Positions 5,837 through 13,460 of a stretch of DNA of 21,310 bases are shown here, in pieces; the stretch's first letter is position 1, and the number at the start of each line of letters is the position of its first letter. The DNA comes from DATLZC01 sp037444005 (GTDB lineage: Bacteria > Chloroflexota > Dehalococcoidia > DSTF01 > JACRBR01). The notes below the pieces were generated by a model that saw only the letters and a program-made list of their open reading frames with translations, made no database searches and was not told the DNA's origin. The position numbers and the translations under genes are program-made. Location: assembly GCA_037444005.1 (NCBI GenBank), contig JBBING010000037.1, positions 1 to 21,310 of the forward strand, read 5' to 3'.

Positions 5837-8455
5837 TCAGCGCCCCTGCGCCGCCTTCCATTCGTCGAGCGCGGCCCGCTCCTCCAGGTAGAGGCGCGGC
5901 GCCGCCCGCTGCCAGTCGCCCGGAATGAACATGATCGCCGGCGAGCCGCGGAAGAATTTCATCCGGTAGTACAGGATGTCCACCAGCGGAAACCGCACGG
6001 TGCTGCCTTCCCGCTCGAGCAGCGTCTCGAGCCGGCTCACCAGGCCCGGCGGGACGAACTGCGGCGAGTAGGTCCGCCCGAGCAGCAGGATCGATTCGGG
6101 GTCGTCGAGCTGCGCGCCGAGCAGCCACTCGTGCCGGGCGGCCTCGCGGTCGCCCTGCAGGTCGTGCCACCGGCCCAACTCCCGCCGCGCAGGGGCGAAG
6201 TCGGGCTGCCGGCGCACCGCGAAGTCCAGGTGCGCGCGGGCCTCCACCATGGCCTCCGGCGTCTCCTCGGCCATCAACATCCGCGCCAGATTCACCCGCA
6301 CGTACAGGTCATCGGGGTGCTCCCGGGCGAGCGCGCGGCAGCCGTCGACCAGCCCGCCCCGGTCGATCTCGGAAGGGATGGGCGCGCCTTCCGGCGCAGA
6401 AAGCAGAAACGTCCCGAGCGTGCACGGGTTCAGCGCGAGGATCGACCCGAGCAGCACCTGCGGGTACGTCGCGCGCCGTTCGGGGGTCTCCGTCCAGAAC
6501 GTCGACGATGCGATGCCCGCGTCGGTGGACACCGCCCGCGCGTAGGTCTCGATGGCTTCATCCCGGTATCCGGCCAGCTCGAGCGCTTCGCCTGCAGCCA
6601 TGAGGACGGCTGTGTCCGAGCCCGCGCGTTCGCGGGCGTCCACCGCCACCCAGAGCGCGCGGACGCGCTCGCCGGCCAGCGCCAGCGCCCGCGCGAGGTT
6701 CGCCCTGCCGATCGTCGTGCGCGGCTCGAGCTCGATGCCGCGCTCGAGATGCGCGATGCCCAGTCCGAGAAGCTCGTCGGCGCGCGCGTCGCGGCCCGCT
6801 TGCCGGTTCGCTTCGGCGGCGACGACCTCGTTCACGCCCTGCTGAAGGTGGTAGAGGGCGAACCGCGGGTCGCCGTCGATGGCCTCCTGACCGAGGCGCA
6901 CCGCTTCGTCGAAGTCGCCGTCCGCGAGCGCTTCGATGCTCCGGCTGTAGGCGCGATGGGCGACGTCGATCCGCCACCAGGCGATGAAGAGCGCCGGCAG
7001 CGCCAGCAGCAGCAGCAGCCGTGGCGCGCCCAGCGCCACGGCGCGCGGCCACGCAAGGCGAACGGGTGGCCCGGCGTCGCGAAGCTGGCGCACCGCCAGC
7101 GCGGCGACGCCTCCCAGAGCGATGAGCGGCGCCTTCCAGATGTTCGCGGCGTCGACTACGTTGTGGACGGCGAAGCCGGCCAGCGCCGCCGCGAACACAA
7201 CGGCCGCCAGGCGATCGCCGGGCCCGTCTCGCCGCCACAGCGCGACGCCGATCCAGACGCAGGCGAGGGCCAGCGCCGCCATCGCCGCCAGCCCGGGCGC
7301 GCCGAGGTCGATCACCGTCTGCACGAACCCGTTGTGGGCGTGGAGCGCGTGCACCGGGAACTTCCCGCTGTACTCCGGATACAACAGCCCGAACCCACCG
7401 GGACCCACGCCTGTCCAGACGTGGTCTCTGAGCATGTCCCACCCGGCCTCGAGCGCATCCTCGCGCGGCGAGAAGGAGCCGCGGAACAGCCAGCCGGGTC
7501 GCGCGTCCCACCGCATGAGCGCGAACGCGCCGGCCGCCGCCGCGCCCAACGCGAGCGCGCCCGCGCCCGCCGCCGCGACCCACAGGCCTCGAGCGGTTCG
7601 GGGCCCCGGCCCCTTCCGCAGCCGCGCCTCCACGGCCAATCCCAGGGCCACGACCGCGAGCCCGACGATGGCGGCAGCCCACGCGCCGCGCGACAGCGTG
7701 AAGAAGATGGCGCCCACAGCCGCGATCCCGCCGCCCGCGCCCAGGGCGCGGTCCAGCAGTGTTGCGCCGCGCCACGCCTGCGCCGCATACAGCGGCAGGA
7801 GCGCCACCAGCGCCATCGCCAGCATGTTCGGGTGGTCGCTCACGTCGTGGACCCGCGGCACCGTCGGAGGCACCAGCCCTCGCAACGAGAGGCCTTCCAC
7901 CGAGCGGGTCAGCGCGATCCAGTCGAGATAGTCGTTCGCCACCACCCAGAGCGCGTAGAGCGCCGCCGCCGCGCCCGCGAGCATCAGCGCGCGTTCGACG
8001 TCGCGCCGTTCGAAGAAGCGGACGTCGGCCACCGCGAGGAACACAAGGACGAGGAATCCGGCCTGGAGGGTCAGCTCGAGGCTGACTCGCCAGTTGACCG
8101 ACGTGACGGTGGCCGCGATGTAGGCCGCCAGCAGGAGCGTCAGGGGCCAATCGAGCGGGCTGCCGCCGGGAAGGCGCCGCCAGTACCCCACGTGGAAGAC
8201 GTAGAGGGCCGCCAGGCCCCCGGCTAGAATATGCAAGATCACGGTCGGCTCGTAGACGTAGAGTCGTACCTGGGGCATGCCCGTCACCAGCATGTAGCCC
8301 AGCCACGACCCGAGAAGCGCCGTCGCCGCCAACCGCGCGGCGGCGCCCGTGATGGATCGGACCCCGGTGGCGGCGGGGGCGACGGCTTCGACGGCTTCGA
8401 CCTTCAACGGAGCGTCCGATTCGTGAGGTAAGGGGACGTTGCGAAATTCTATCAT
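5837..8455 (-). CDS. O-antigen ligase-like polytopic membrane protein with TPR-like C-terminus
   Basis: An 872-residue protein in two parts. Residues ~40-490 hold about a dozen hydrophobic helices. The longest soluble loop (~310-375) ends in the Wzy_C/WaaL-type motif HALHAHNGFVQTVIDLGAPG, preceded by WTGVGPGGFG. This resembles enzymes that ligate or polymerise glycans on undecaprenyl carriers at the outer face of the membrane. After a last helix (~480-495) the C-terminal ~370 residues are helical and repeat-like, for example YSRSIEALADGDFDEAVRLG, consistent with TPR units that may bind partners. The substrate cannot be told. I chose ATG at 8455, but it interlocks with the ATG of the divergent gene and has no Shine-Dalgarno sequence, so the true start may be slightly downstream. 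The gene ends in TGA, 104 bases before the sigma-factor start. Confidence 0.82.
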   Translation of the reverse strand: MIEFRNVPLPHESDAPLKVEAVEAVAPAATGVRSITGAAARLAATALLGSWLGYMLVTGMPQVRLYVYEPTVILHILAGGLAALYVFHVGYWRRLPGGSPLDWPLTLLLAAYIAATVTSVNWRVSLELTLQAGFLVLVFLAVADVRFFERRDVERALMLAGAAAALYALWVVANDYLDWIALTRSVEGLSLRGLVPPTVPRVHDVSDHPNMLAMALVALLPLYAAQAWRGATLLDRALGAGGGIAAVGAIFFTLSRGAWAAAIVGLAVVALGLAVEARLRKGPGPRTARGLWVAAAGAGALALGAAAAGAFALMRWDARPGWLFRGSFSPREDALEAGWDMLRDHVWTGVGPGGFGLLYPEYSGKFPVHALHAHNGFVQTVIDLGAPGLAAMAALALACVWIGVALWRRDGPGDRLAAVVFAAALAGFAVHNVVDAANIWKAPLIALGGVAALAVRQLRDAGPPVRLAWPRAVALGAPRLLLLLALPALFIAWWRIDVAHRAYSRSIEALADGDFDEAVRLGQEAIDGDPRFALYHLQQGVNEVVAAEANRQAGRDARADELLGLGIAHLERGIELEPRTTIGRANLARALALAGERVRALWVAVDARERAGSDTAVLMAAGEALELAGYRDEAIETYARAVSTDAGIASSTFWTETPERRATYPQVLLGSILALNPCTLGTFLLSAPEGAPIPSEIDRGGLVDGCRALAREHPDDLYVRVNLARMLMAEETPEAMVEARAHLDFAVRRQPDFAPARRELGRWHDLQGDREAARHEWLLGAQLDDPESILLLGRTYSPQFVPPGLVSRLETLLEREGSTVRFPLVDILYYRMKFFRGSPAIMFIPGDWQRAAPRLYLEERAALDEWKAAQGR

Positions 8456-9251
8456 GCGGCCCGCCGCGATCGCCCTGCTCGCGCTCCTCCTCGCCGTGGC
8501 CGCGGCCATCGTCTGGAGTCAGCGCGCCGACGCCCCGCCCGGCGAGGAGCCGCCGTCCGCCTCTCCCGGAGCCGGCGCCGCCCCCGCTGGAACCGTCGAG
8601 GTCGTCGGCGCCATCCCTCACGAAGGCGCCGCCTGGACCGAGGGCCTGCTGGTGAGCGAAGGCCTGCTCTGGGAGAGCACCGGCAATCCCACCGGCTCCG
8701 GCGTCCGCGCGGTCGACCCCGCCACCGGAGAGGTCCGGTGGAGAGTACCCAACGGCAACGCCTTCTTCGCCGAGGGCATCGTCCGCGCCTTCGGCCGCAC
8801 TTACGTCTTGAGCTGGCAGGAACGGACCGTGTTCACGTTCGACCGCGACGCCGACCCGCCGTTCCAGCCGTTCGCTTCGTACGACGGCGAGGGATGGGGC
8901 CTCACCGCCGTGGGAGACGACCTCGTGAACTCCAACGGCTCGGCCGACCTGTACTTCCGCGACCCCGAGACCTTCGCGATCCGCCGCACCCTCACGGTCC
9001 GTTTCGAGGGGCGGCCCGTGGAGCGCCTCAACGAGCTCGAGTACGACGGCGCATTCATCTGGGCGAACCAGTGGCAGACGCGCTACGTGTACCGCATCGA
9101 CCCCAGCGACCCTTCGAACGTCGTGCGGTACGAGCTGCCGGACCGCTGCCCCGGCGGGTTCTACAACGGCATCGCCTGGCACGCGGACGAGGGGCTCTTC
9201 TACGTGACAGGACAGCGCTGCCCGGAGATCCTCAAGGTCCGCTTCCGGTGA
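8454..9251 (+). CDS. Exported glutaminyl-peptide cyclotransferase-like protein
   Basis: A 265-residue protein whose first ~22 residues (MRPAAIALLALLLAVAAAIV) form a signal peptide or membrane anchor, followed by a Pro/Ala-rich linker to ~residue 45. The rest shows the plant/bacterial-type glutaminyl cyclase blocks in order: AWTEGLL, LWESTG, FFAEGIV, TYVLSWQE, GWGLTAVGDDL, LNELEYDGAFIWANQW, FYNGIAWH and LFYVTGQ. The fold is a five-bladed propeller that turns N-terminal Gln into pyroglutamate; the substrate here is unknown, and the action would be outside the membrane. ATG 8454 is chosen because the signal peptide begins there. A TTG at 8439 is in frame but follows an AAGGGGA motif too closely. 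It overlaps the divergent O-antigen ligase start. Confidence 0.85.
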   Translation: MRPAAIALLALLLAVAAAIVWSQRADAPPGEEPPSASPGAGAAPAGTVEVVGAIPHEGAAWTEGLLVSEGLLWESTGNPTGSGVRAVDPATGEVRWRVPNGNAFFAEGIVRAFGRTYVLSWQERTVFTFDRDADPPFQPFASYDGEGWGLTAVGDDLVNSNGSADLYFRDPETFAIRRTLTVRFEGRPVERLNELEYDGAFIWANQWQTRYVYRIDPSDPSNVVRYELPDRCPGGFYNGIAWHADEGLFYVTGQRCPEILKVRFR

Positions 9252-9260
9252 GCGGCGCCG

Positions 9261-9289
9261 TTGCCGGACGACGGGCGCTCTTCTACACT
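9261..9289 (+). promoter_or_regulatory. Leaderless-type promoter of the acyl-CoA synthetase gene
   Basis: TTGCCG (9261-9266), a 17-base spacer and TACACT (9284-9289), with eight bases to the GTG at 9298. The promoter fills the 46-base gap after the cyclotransferase stop, so transcription would begin at the start codon. Confidence 0.6.
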
Positions 9290-9297
9290 CCCCCAAC

Positions 9298-10740
9298 GTG
9301 AGCGCCACGCCCTCCCGCACCGCCGTCGAGCTCGACGCGATCCTCCACCCGCGATCTATCGCGGTCGTGGGCGCGTCCACCAACGTCGACAGCCCCGGAC
9401 ACGACTACGTCCGCTCGTTCGTCGAGTACGACTTTCGCGGGCCGGTGTACCCGGTGAACCCGCGGGCACAGGAGATCCTCGGCCTCCCGGCGTACCCGAC
9501 CCTGAGCGCTATTCCGGGCGAGGTCGACTTCGTCGTCTCCTGCATCCCGGCGGACGGCGTGCTGGCGCTGCTGGACGAATGCGCGGCCAAGGGCGTGAAG
9601 GCGGTCGAGCTCTTCACGGGGCGCTTCAGCGAGACGGGACGCCGCGACGCCGCCGCGCTTGAGCGGCAGGTGCTCGAACGCGCCCGGGCCGCGGGCATCC
9701 GCCTCATCGGCCCGAACTGCATGGGCCTGTACGACCCCTCGTATGGCCTGTCGTTCCGACCGGACCTGCCCCGCGAGGCCGGCCCTGTGGCGTTCCTGTC
9801 GCAGAGCGGGAACAACGCCGTCGAGCTGGTGCAGCACGGCGCCGTGCGCGGCCTCCGGTTCAGCAAGGTCATCAGCTACGGGAACGGCCTCGACCTGACG
9901 GAGTCGGATTTCCTCGAGTATCTCGCGTTCGACGACGCGACCGCCGTCATCGGCGCCTACATCGAAGGGGTGCGGGACGGGCCGCGCTTCCTGAGGGCGC
10001 TAAGGCTCGCCTCGTCGCGGAAGCCCGTCGTCGTTCACAAAGGCGGCCGGACGGGCGCCGGCAGCCGATCCGCGGCGTCGCACACCGCGGCGCTGGCGGG
10101 GCAGCGCGCCGTCTGGTCAGCGGCGCTCCGCCAGGGCGGCGCGGTCGAGGCGTCGACGCTCGAACAGACGCTGGACCTGCTCGTGGCGTTCGCTTTCCTC
10201 CGTCCCGGAGTCGGCCGGCGGGTCGGCGTCGTCGGGGGCGGCGGCGGACGCGCGGTGCAGTCGGCGGACGCCTGCGAGGAGGAGGGCCTCGAGGTCCCGC
10301 CGCTGCCCGAGGACATCCGCGCCGAGCTGCGCGCGAAGGCGCCCGACCTCTGGGACTGGGTGGGCAACCCCGTCGATCAATCGATCCTCGCAGGAAGCGG
10401 CCTGTCGGGCGCGCGGGTGCTCGAGCTCATGGTGGCGCACCCCGCGTTCGACGCCTTCATCGCGAACATCGGCGAGGACTGGATTCTGGGGCGACCCGAC
10501 GCCGCCGACCGCCTCGCCCACGTCGTCGAACGCTTCATCGCCATCGGGAAGGCGTGCCCGAAGCCCATCGCGTTCGTGCTGGGTCCGGCGGACTCTCCCG
10601 AAGAGTGGCGCTGGCGAGCCGTCGAAGGCGCCCGCCAGCGGCTGGCGGCCGAGCGGCTCGCCGTCTTCCCCACCATCGAGCGCGCCGCCTGGGCCCTCCG
10701 CCGCTTCCTCGACGACTGCGAGCGAAGAGCCGAGCCCTGA
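9298..10740 (+). CDS. Acyl-CoA synthetase (NDP-forming), alpha-subunit-like
   Basis: A 480-residue protein with the alpha-type domains of ADP-forming acyl-CoA synthetases. The CoA-binding Rossmann domain is at ~11-140 (LHPRSIAVVGAST, VYPVNPR, LIGPNCMGLYDP). A succinyl-CoA-ligase-like domain is at ~160-295 (VAFLSQSGNNAVEL, SYGNGLDLTESDFLEYLA) and contains SHTAALAG, in which His262 fits the phosphohistidine site. A third flavodoxin-like domain is at ~300-465. Such enzymes make acyl-CoA from an organic acid and NTP, or run in reverse to make NTP. The ATP-grasp beta part is missing and no beta gene is nearby, so it may need a distant partner. GTG at 9298 is the first start before the conserved N-terminus and sits eight bases after a -10 box. 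It ends in TGA. Confidence 0.88.
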   Translation: MSATPSRTAVELDAILHPRSIAVVGASTNVDSPGHDYVRSFVEYDFRGPVYPVNPRAQEILGLPAYPTLSAIPGEVDFVVSCIPADGVLALLDECAAKGVKAVELFTGRFSETGRRDAAALERQVLERARAAGIRLIGPNCMGLYDPSYGLSFRPDLPREAGPVAFLSQSGNNAVELVQHGAVRGLRFSKVISYGNGLDLTESDFLEYLAFDDATAVIGAYIEGVRDGPRFLRALRLASSRKPVVVHKGGRTGAGSRSAASHTAALAGQRAVWSAALRQGGAVEASTLEQTLDLLVAFAFLRPGVGRRVGVVGGGGGRAVQSADACEEEGLEVPPLPEDIRAELRAKAPDLWDWVGNPVDQSILAGSGLSGARVLELMVAHPAFDAFIANIGEDWILGRPDAADRLAHVVERFIAIGKACPKPIAFVLGPADSPEEWRWRAVEGARQRLAAERLAVFPTIERAAWALRRFLDDCERRAEP

Positions 10741-10747
10741 GCGACGC

Positions 10748-10960
10748 TCAGACGTGGATGTTCAGCCGGTGGCGCGAGCGGCAGATGTGCGGCATCGCCC
10801 GCTGGATATCGTACGGCGACCGCAAGCCCTGATTGACGGCGTCGAAGGCGTGCTTCCCCCAGTGGTGCGCGTCCATCTCGTCGCTGCAGACCCGCACAGG
10901 TAGCCCGTCGACCCGCACGGTGAACCCGTCGTCGCCCGGCTCGATAGAGATCTGAGGCAT
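10748..10960 (-). CDS. Small hypothetical protein (70 aa)
   Basis: A frame of 70 residues starting MPQISIEPGDDGFTVRVDG and ending RSRHRLNIHV. I do not recognise a family. The first half alternates charged and hydrophobic residues as in short beta strands; the second half is helical and rich in His, with the cluster DAHHWGKHAF, so metal or nucleic-acid binding is conceivable but unproven. It lies 88 bases downstream of the TetR gene on the same strand and may be the last gene of that operon. ATG 10960 has no Shine-Dalgarno sequence. An in-frame GTG at 11017 follows AGAGGGG by six bases and would add 19 basic residues. It ends 7 bases from the convergent acyl-CoA synthetase stop. Confidence 0.6.
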   Translation of the reverse strand: MPQISIEPGDDGFTVRVDGLPVRVCSDEMDAHHWGKHAFDAVNQGLRSPYDIQRAMPHICRSRHRLNIHV

Positions 10961-11048
10961 CGGGCTCGCGCCCCGGCGCGGCGCCGGTCTCCGGTGGTGC
11001 ACGTCCCTCGATCGCACGCCTGTCCCCTCTGTCACCGCTCGTTTCCCT

Positions 11049-11741
11049 TCATCTTCGGCCGGACGCGCCCGCGGCGCCAGAGCCGGACGGCCGCCCGGGC
11101 CGGTCCGCTTCTCCCGCGCCTGCGCGACCCTCGGCAGGGGAGCGCGGGCGCTCTCTATGCGCTTCGAGCCCCCGCCACACCGTATCCACGAGTGACCGCA
11201 TCCACGCGCGCGTGACCGGCAGGCCGATGAGATGGCGCGCGAAGAAGGCGCCGAACACGGCGTCGGCGGCGGCGTCCACGTCGGCCTCGGGGCGAACCTC
11301 GCCGCGCTCGATGCCTCTGCGCAACGCCAGACGGAAGAGCTCCCGCCGACGGCCGACCAGCCGCTCGTGGAGCCGGTTCAGCAGGCGCCGGTTGCGGCGG
11401 CCCTCGATCAGGAGGGCGGCGAACGCGGGGATGCCGGGGCCCTTCAGCACGGTGTCGTGCAGGCGCTCGAGGTACGCCACGAGGTCCGCGCGCGTGGACC
11501 CCGTGTCGGGAAGCTCGACCGCGCTCGCCAGCGCCTCCAACGCCGCCGCGATCAGGTCGTCCTTGCCCGCGTACCGCCGGTAGATGGTCGTCTTCCCCAC
11601 GCCGGCGCCCGCGGCGACCGCCTCCAGCGACACACCCGCGTACCCGCGCCGGGCCAGCGCATCCAGCGCCGCCGCCAGAATTCGTCGGTCGAGCTCCGGG
11701 TCCCGGGGCCGTCCTCGCGGCGCGGACGACCGCACGGCCAT
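11049..11741 (-). CDS. TetR/AcrR family transcriptional repressor
   Basis: A 230-residue repressor. The N-terminal ~60 residues hold the TetR DNA-binding domain: ILAAALDALARRGYAGVSLE followed by the recognition part AAGAGVGKTTIYRRYAGKDD. The remaining helices form the ligand-binding and dimer domain (LLIEGRRNRRLLNRLHERLV, then FGAFFARHLIGLPV). The last ~35 residues are a low-complexity tail rich in Arg, Gly, Pro and Ala, unusual for the family and perhaps disordered. The gene starts 3 bases after the MFS exporter stop on the same strand, so the two form an operon. A palindrome over the operon promoter (13399-13422) is its likely operator, giving repression of the exporter and of itself until a ligand binds. 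The ligand is unknown. Confidence 0.92.
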   Translation of the reverse strand: MAVRSSAPRGRPRDPELDRRILAAALDALARRGYAGVSLEAVAAGAGVGKTTIYRRYAGKDDLIAAALEALASAVELPDTGSTRADLVAYLERLHDTVLKGPGIPAFAALLIEGRRNRRLLNRLHERLVGRRRELFRLALRRGIERGEVRPEADVDAAADAVFGAFFARHLIGLPVTRAWMRSLVDTVWRGLEAHRERPRSPAEGRAGAGEADRPGRPSGSGAAGASGRR

Positions 11742-11744
11742 TCG

Positions 11745-13343
11745 CTACGCCTCCTCACTTCCGTCAGGGTCGGCGGCAACGCCCTGGACGGCCCGCGGGA
11801 TGGCCACCCCGACCGAATCGGCGCGGGACTCGGCGGCGGCTCGCGCGGGCATGAACCGCCAGGCGACGATCGCCCCGACCAAGCCGACGGCCGCTGCCAC
11901 GATCATGGCGGCGTCCATGGCGTCGAAGAACGCGTCGCGGGCCATGGCGGCGAGCGCGGCGCCCTCCGGGCCGCCGAGCCGCGCAGCCACAGCGATGGCC
12001 CCGCCGACCGAGTCGGTCACCAGACCCGCCACCTCGGGAGGCGCTCCCGGCGGCGCCGTCATGCGTGCGCCGTACACCGCGTTGACGACCGAGCCGAGGA
12101 TCGCGACACCGAAGGCGCCGCCCACCTGGCGCGTCGTGTCGTTCATCGCCGAGCCCACGCCCGCCTTCGCCACCGGCACGGCGCCCATGACCGCCTCGGT
12201 CGCGGGCGCCATGGCGTTGGCGATGCCGAAGGCCATCACCACGAAAGTGACGCCGATGATCGCATACGGCGTCGTCGCGGTCCACAAGATGTATGAAGCC
12301 ATGGCAGCGGCGAGCACCGCCATCCCGAAGCCGACGACCTTCCCGGTCCCGAAGCGGGCCACCAGCCGATGGCTGTTGGCGGCCCCGATGAGCATCCCGG
12401 CCGCCACCGGCGTGATGGCGAGCCCCGCTTCGAGCGCCGAGTAGCCGTGCACGAACTGCAGGTACTGCGTGTTCACGAAGATGGTCCCGAACAGCGCGAA
12501 GAACGCCAGGGTAATCGAGATGACCCCTACAGAGAACCGCGGGTTGCGGAACAGGGCGAGGTCGAGCATGGGATGGCGCTGCCGGCGCTCCCACAGGACA
12601 AACGCGGCGCCCGCCGCGGCCGAGCCGCCGAACGCGCCGACCACGAAGGGGTCGAGCCATCCTCTCGCCGGCGCCTCGATGATGGCGTACACGAGCAGGA
12701 ACAGCGTCACCATGGACAGCGCCGCGCCCGTTAGGTCGACGGCGGTGCCCGCCGGGTCGCGGCTTTCCGGTACCAGAAACAGCCCGCCCGCGAGCGCCAC
12801 GAGGACCACCGGCACGTTGATCATGAAGACCGAGCCCCACCAGAAGTGCTCGAGCAGCCAGCCGCCCAGCGCCGGCCCGATGGCGATGCCCAGCGCCGCC
12901 ATCCCCGTCCAGACGCCGATGGCCTTACCCTGCTCCTCTCGCGGGAACACGTCGACGATGATCGACAGCGTCGACGGCATGATGAGCGCGCCGCCGACGC
13001 CCATGACCGCCCGCGCAGCGATGAGCTGCGCGTTCGTCCCCGCGAAGGCGGCGACCACGCTGGAAAGCCCGAAGATCAGCAGGCCCGCCTGCAGGGCGCG
13101 CTTGCGGCCGTACCGGTCCCCTAGCGCCCCCATCGTCAGGAGGAGCCCGGCGAACACGAGGACGTAGGCGTCGACGATCCACTGGAGCTCCGAGGCGGAA
13201 GAGCCGAGCTCGCGCTGGATCGTGGGCAGCGCCACGTTGAGGATCGTGTTGTCGAGCCCGATGATGACCAGGCTCACCGAGAGCACCGCCAGCATCCACC
13301 AGCGGCGACGGTGCGCGCGTTCGCGTACGCGGTCCACAGTCAT
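11745..13343 (-). CDS. MFS multidrug exporter, DHA2 (EmrB/QacA) family
   Basis: A 532-residue transporter with about 14 hydrophobic helices, the DHA2 layout of proton-driven drug exporters in the cytoplasmic membrane. Visible motifs are the first helix LVIIGLDNTILNVALPTIQ, motif A (GALGDRYGRKRALQAG) between helices 2 and 3, the RAVMGVGGALIMPSTLSII region, and antiporter motif C (GIAIGPALGGWL) in helix 5. ATG at 13343 is chosen because GGAGG lies 7 bases upstream (13355-13351); a longer frame would begin upstream of the promoter. It is the first gene of an operon with the TetR repressor, so it is probably induced by a compound it exports. The stop TAG is followed by CGA and then the TetR ATG in the same frame, so only that TAG separates the two proteins. 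Confidence 0.92.
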   Translation of the reverse strand: MTVDRVRERAHRRRWWMLAVLSVSLVIIGLDNTILNVALPTIQRELGSSASELQWIVDAYVLVFAGLLLTMGALGDRYGRKRALQAGLLIFGLSSVVAAFAGTNAQLIAARAVMGVGGALIMPSTLSIIVDVFPREEQGKAIGVWTGMAALGIAIGPALGGWLLEHFWWGSVFMINVPVVLVALAGGLFLVPESRDPAGTAVDLTGAALSMVTLFLLVYAIIEAPARGWLDPFVVGAFGGSAAAGAAFVLWERRQRHPMLDLALFRNPRFSVGVISITLAFFALFGTIFVNTQYLQFVHGYSALEAGLAITPVAAGMLIGAANSHRLVARFGTGKVVGFGMAVLAAAMASYILWTATTPYAIIGVTFVVMAFGIANAMAPATEAVMGAVPVAKAGVGSAMNDTTRQVGGAFGVAILGSVVNAVYGARMTAPPGAPPEVAGLVTDSVGGAIAVAARLGGPEGAALAAMARDAFFDAMDAAMIVAAAVGLVGAIVAWRFMPARAAAESRADSVGVAIPRAVQGVAADPDGSEEA

Positions 13344-13377
13344 CGAGAGTCCTCCACCCCTCCGCGGATGTCGCCCC

Positions 13378-13406
13378 AGTGTACCGGCCGAAGAACAGAA
13401 ACGCAA
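13378..13406 (-). promoter_or_regulatory. Promoter of the MFS-TetR operon
   Basis: On the minus strand, TTGCGT (13406-13401), a 17-base spacer and TACACT (13383-13378). Transcription would begin near 13371, leaving a 28-base leader that carries GGAGG before the ATG at 13343. The -35 box lies within one arm of the palindrome at 13399-13422. Confidence 0.65.
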
Positions 13407-13422
13407 CGGTATCGTTTCGTTT
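13399..13422. promoter_or_regulatory. Palindromic operator, likely bound by the adjacent TetR repressor
   Basis: Two 10-base arms, AAACGCAACG (13399-13408) and CGTTTCGTTT (13413-13422), flank the centre GTAT. The reverse complement of the right arm is AAACGAAACG, so 9 of 10 positions match. Size and position suit a TetR-family site, and it covers the -35 box of the operon that encodes the repressor. Binding would block RNA polymerase. Confidence 0.65.
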
Positions 13423-13460
13423 TTCCCGCCCAGCCACGTCGCCTCGGTGCATCGACAGCG

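Noticed and set aside
6131..8227. A 698-codon plus-strand open frame.
   Set aside because: It lies opposite the O-antigen ligase gene, is composed of Arg, Gln, Pro and His, and shows no conserved motif. High GC produces such shadows.
6558..9383. A 941-codon minus-strand frame over the ligase and cyclotransferase genes.
   Set aside because: It is out of frame with both real genes and reads as Arg/Gly/Ala-rich sequence with no domain.
11745..11747. MFS-TetR fusion by read-through of the TAG at the end of the MFS gene.
   Set aside because: The frames are continuous, but membrane exporters and soluble repressors are separate proteins in known operons, and the TetR ATG directly follows. Normal termination is far more likely.
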